A program made the position numbers and the translations under genes. From Alphaproteobacteria bacterium (GTDB lineage: Bacteria > Pseudomonadota > Alphaproteobacteria > Rickettsiales > UBA8987), in NCBI GenBank assembly GCA_023269645.1, contig JAHFPR010000150.1:1-5343 (forward strand): DNA of 5,343 nt. Direction: 5' to 3'. Each line of letters begins with the position of its first letter. Position 1 is the first letter of the stretch. A model generated the notes under the pieces. The model was not told the origin of the DNA and did no database searches. It saw only the letters and a list, made by a program, of their open reading frames with translations. Shown one piece after another: positions 3,294-5,343 of the stretch.

Positions 3294-5343
3294 ATGTTGA
3301 TAAGCGAAGTTCGTCCGACAAAGAACGTGGCAAAGAAAGGTGAAGGTTTTCCGCTTCAGAACAGCATCCCCACACTCCCTCCGGTGATGCGAAACACGCT
3401 CCGGGATGCGTTCCTCGCAGGCCGCGAGGGATGTTTCGATACGTTTATGGGCTTGCTTCCCGCCCTGGCTGAAAATATTTCCGATGCCTCCCTGGAAGCC
3501 AGGATCGAGGAAGAACTGGCCGCGCTGGGATTCATCAAGACACTGAAAGCCTTTATTCTGAACCGCAACCGCAGTGGCAAAACCTCTGTCGCGCAGGATA
3601 CACTGGTGAGTTGCAAGCAAACTGTAGAAGAATATATCCTGCAGCAGGATTGGCGCGTAAACGCCAACGCGAACACAGCTTATAGCAATGCCGGGCTTAT
3701 CAACAATTCGGCGGGCAAGATCATCGCCAATTACTGGCTGGATTCCGTTTATTCTCCAGAAGAAGGCCAGGCACACCGCCGCGCCGATTACCACATCCAC
3801 GATCTCGACTGCCTCACGGGTTATTGCGCCGGTTGGAGCCTGCGCGCGCTCCTGGACGAAGGCTTCAACGGAGTTGCGGGGAAAGTTTCCAGCCGCCCGC
3901 CGCGCCATTTCCGTGAGGCACTGGGGCAGATGTCCAATTTCCTCGGCATCCTGCAATCTGAATGGGCGGGCGCGCAGGCGTTCAGTTCCTTTGATACCTA
4001 CCTCGCGCCCTACGTGTTCAAGGATAAACTCCCCTTCATCGAGATCAAGAAGGCCATCCGGCAGTTCGTGTATAACCTGAATGTGCCGGCACGCTGGGGG
4101 CAAAGCCCGTTCACGAACATCACGCTGGACATCACCGTACCGCCCGATTTGCGCGATAATTTCCCCACGGCGCAGTGCCTGCATCTGTTCAAGGAACTCG
4201 ACGATCCTGAACTCCTCGCTGAGGCGAAGGCGCGCGGCGCGGAGGCACTTGAAGATATGACCTACCGCCATTTCCAGAAGGAGATGGAGCTTATCGTCAT
4301 TGCCTATTACGAGGTAATGACCGAAGGCGACGCGCAGGGGCAGCCCTTCACTTTCCCCATCCCCACTGTGAATGTGATGGAAGATTTCGACTGGAGCAGC
4401 CCGGTGGCGGATGCGCTGTTCGAGAACACCGCGAAGATCGGCAGTTCGTATTTCCAGAATTTCATCGGCAGCCAGTATATGCTGAACGAAGCGGGCGAGA
4501 AAGTGGCGAATCCTGAAGCCTATGCACCCCACGCGGTGCGCAGTATGTGCTGCCGCCTGCAACTTGACCTGCGCGAGTTGCTCAAGCGCGGCAACGGGCT
4601 GTTCGGCTCGGCGGAGATGACCGGCTCCATCGGTGTCGTTACCCTCAACATGGCGCGGCTCGGCCACCGCTTCCAGGGCGACATGAAAGGATTGCTGCGG
4701 GAAGTGGAGCGGCTGATGACACTTGCCAAATCCACGCTGGAAAAAAAACGCGCCTTCGTGCAGGAGATGTACGATCGCGGGCTGTATCCTTACACGCGCC
4801 GCTACCTGCCGCATTTCCGCAACCATTTTAGCACTATCGGCGTGAACGGCATGAACGAGATGGTGCGCAACTTCACCGGGGATGCTTACGATGTCGTGGA
4901 TCCGCGCGGAATGCAGATGTGCACCGACATCCTCGATTTCATGCGGGTGGAGCTGAAAAAATTTCAGGAGGAAACCGGGCATCTCTATAATCTGGAAGCC
5001 ACGCCCGCCGAGGGAACCACCTACCGTTTCGCCAAGGAGGATCTGAAATATTATCCAGGCATCCTGCAGGCCGGGGCGGAGGAGAATATCTATTACACCA
5101 ACTCCAGCCAGATTCCTGTTGGCTACACCGAAGACCCGTTCGAGGCACTCAACCTTCAGGATACGCTGCAATGCAAATATACCGGCGGCACGGTGCTGCA
5201 TCTCTACATGAGCGAGAAAATCTCCTCCGGCGAGGCCTGCAAGCGGCTGGTGCGGAAGGTGCTGAAGAATTACCGGCTGCCCTACATCACCATCACGCCG
5301 GTATTTTCCGTATGCCAGGATCACGGCTACCTCACGGGCGAGC
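3294..5343 (+). CDS. nrdD: Anaerobic (class III) ribonucleoside-triphosphate reductase, 3'-truncated
   Basis: NrdD reduces ribonucleotides to deoxyribonucleotides without oxygen, using a glycyl radical made by the radical-SAM activase NrdG. The window holds 683 codons and ends inside the gene. The ATG at 3294 follows AAGGGGGA (3283-3290), and no in-frame start lies nearby upstream. Motifs in order: TVEEYILQQDWRVNANAN (110-127), HIHDLD (167-172), RSMCCRLQLD (416-425), YNLEATPAEGTTYRFAK (565-581), YTNSSQIPVGYTEDPFEAL (601-619), QCKYTGGTVLHLYMSEK (626-642) and ITPVFSVCQDHGYLTGE (667-683). Cys420 is the likely thiyl-radical cysteine (the MGCRS position in E. coli NrdD); Cys178 aligns with the second active-site cysteine. 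The MCC motif recalls redoxin-dependent rather than formate-dependent enzymes, a tentative assignment. Residues 1-108 lack a recognisable KRDG-type ATP-cone start. The C-terminal zinc site and glycyl-radical RxxGY motif should lie just beyond the window, probably followed by nrdG. Upstream FNR and NrdR sites suit this role. Confidence 0.95.
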   Translation, partial: MLISEVRPTKNVAKKGEGFPLQNSIPTLPPVMRNTLRDAFLAGREGCFDTFMGLLPALAENISDASLEARIEEELAALGFIKTLKAFILNRNRSGKTSVAQDTLVSCKQTVEEYILQQDWRVNANANTAYSNAGLINNSAGKIIANYWLDSVYSPEEGQAHRRADYHIHDLDCLTGYCAGWSLRALLDEGFNGVAGKVSSRPPRHFREALGQMSNFLGILQSEWAGAQAFSSFDTYLAPYVFKDKLPFIEIKKAIRQFVYNLNVPARWGQSPFTNITLDITVPPDLRDNFPTAQCLHLFKELDDPELLAEAKARGAEALEDMTYRHFQKEMELIVIAYYEVMTEGDAQGQPFTFPIPTVNVMEDFDWSSPVADALFENTAKIGSSYFQNFIGSQYMLNEAGEKVANPEAYAPHAVRSMCCRLQLDLRELLKRGNGLFGSAEMTGSIGVVTLNMARLGHRFQGDMKGLLREVERLMTLAKSTLEKKRAFVQEMYDRGLYPYTRRYLPHFRNHFSTIGVNGMNEMVRNFTGDAYDVVDPRGMQMCTDILDFMRVELKKFQEETGHLYNLEATPAEGTTYRFAKEDLKYYPGILQAGAEENIYYTNSSQIPVGYTEDPFEALNLQDTLQCKYTGGTVLHLYMSEKISSGEACKRLVRKVLKNYRLPYITITPVFSVCQDHGYLTGE

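Noticed and set aside
3192..5324. A 710-codon open frame on the minus strand covering almost the whole nrdD region
   Set aside because: The plus strand here encodes a clear NrdD with family motifs from end to end. The antisense frame gives no recognisable protein, is His/Arg/Gln-rich like reverse-strand shadows, and overlaps the nrdD promoter.
1..5343. CRISPR arrays, tRNA or rRNA genes, transposases, toxin-antitoxin or phage genes
   Set aside because: No spaced direct-repeat array, no tRNA-like cloverleaf or rRNA motif, and no recognisable mobile-element protein was seen on either strand.

Overview
The window looks like a chromosomal segment of a Gram-negative proteobacterium able to live with little or no oxygen. 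The Gram-negative call rests on an outer-membrane beta-barrel protein with a signal peptide and a C-terminal Phe. The anaerobic call rests on nnrS, an oxygen-sensitive class III ribonucleotide reductase, and FNR-type operators. The genus cannot be read from the sequence; an alpha- or gammaproteobacterium is the best guess.

Layout. Positions 1-174 hold four almost contiguous perfect inverted repeats. The rightmost is a strong Rho-independent terminator for the leftward porin gene (205-1581, minus strand), which resembles the alginate-export-type porins. Positions 1582-1956 are intergenic and carry divergent promoters. On the porin side is an FNR-like box with a possible -10. On the nnrS side is a sigma70-like promoter, with a REP-like repeat remnant and a short phased direct repeat upstream. 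nnrS (1957-3162, plus) encodes a polytopic haem/copper membrane protein linked to nitric oxide stress. After a 131-bp gap follows nrdD (3294 to the right edge, plus, truncated by the window), the anaerobic ribonucleoside-triphosphate reductase. The nrdD frame was found by direct translation: it has no stop inside the window, and a long spurious open frame lies antisense to it.

How it fits together. The nrdD control region is the clearest regulatory logic here. A perfect FNR-type palindrome (TTGATCTTAATCAA) sits about 41.5 bp upstream of the start predicted from a TATAGT -10. Two NrdR-box-like sites 32 bp apart overlap that -10 and the leader. This reads as 'on without oxygen, off when dNTP pools are full'. 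A one-mismatch FNR-like box lies at a comparable distance upstream of the porin, so porin, nnrS and nrdD may form a small low-oxygen/nitrosative-stress neighbourhood. No entirely new system is evident. The most unusual features are the hairpin cluster, an exact-phase 16-bp duplication of the porin's last codons plus stop, and an NrdD N-terminus that looks like a decayed ATP-cone.
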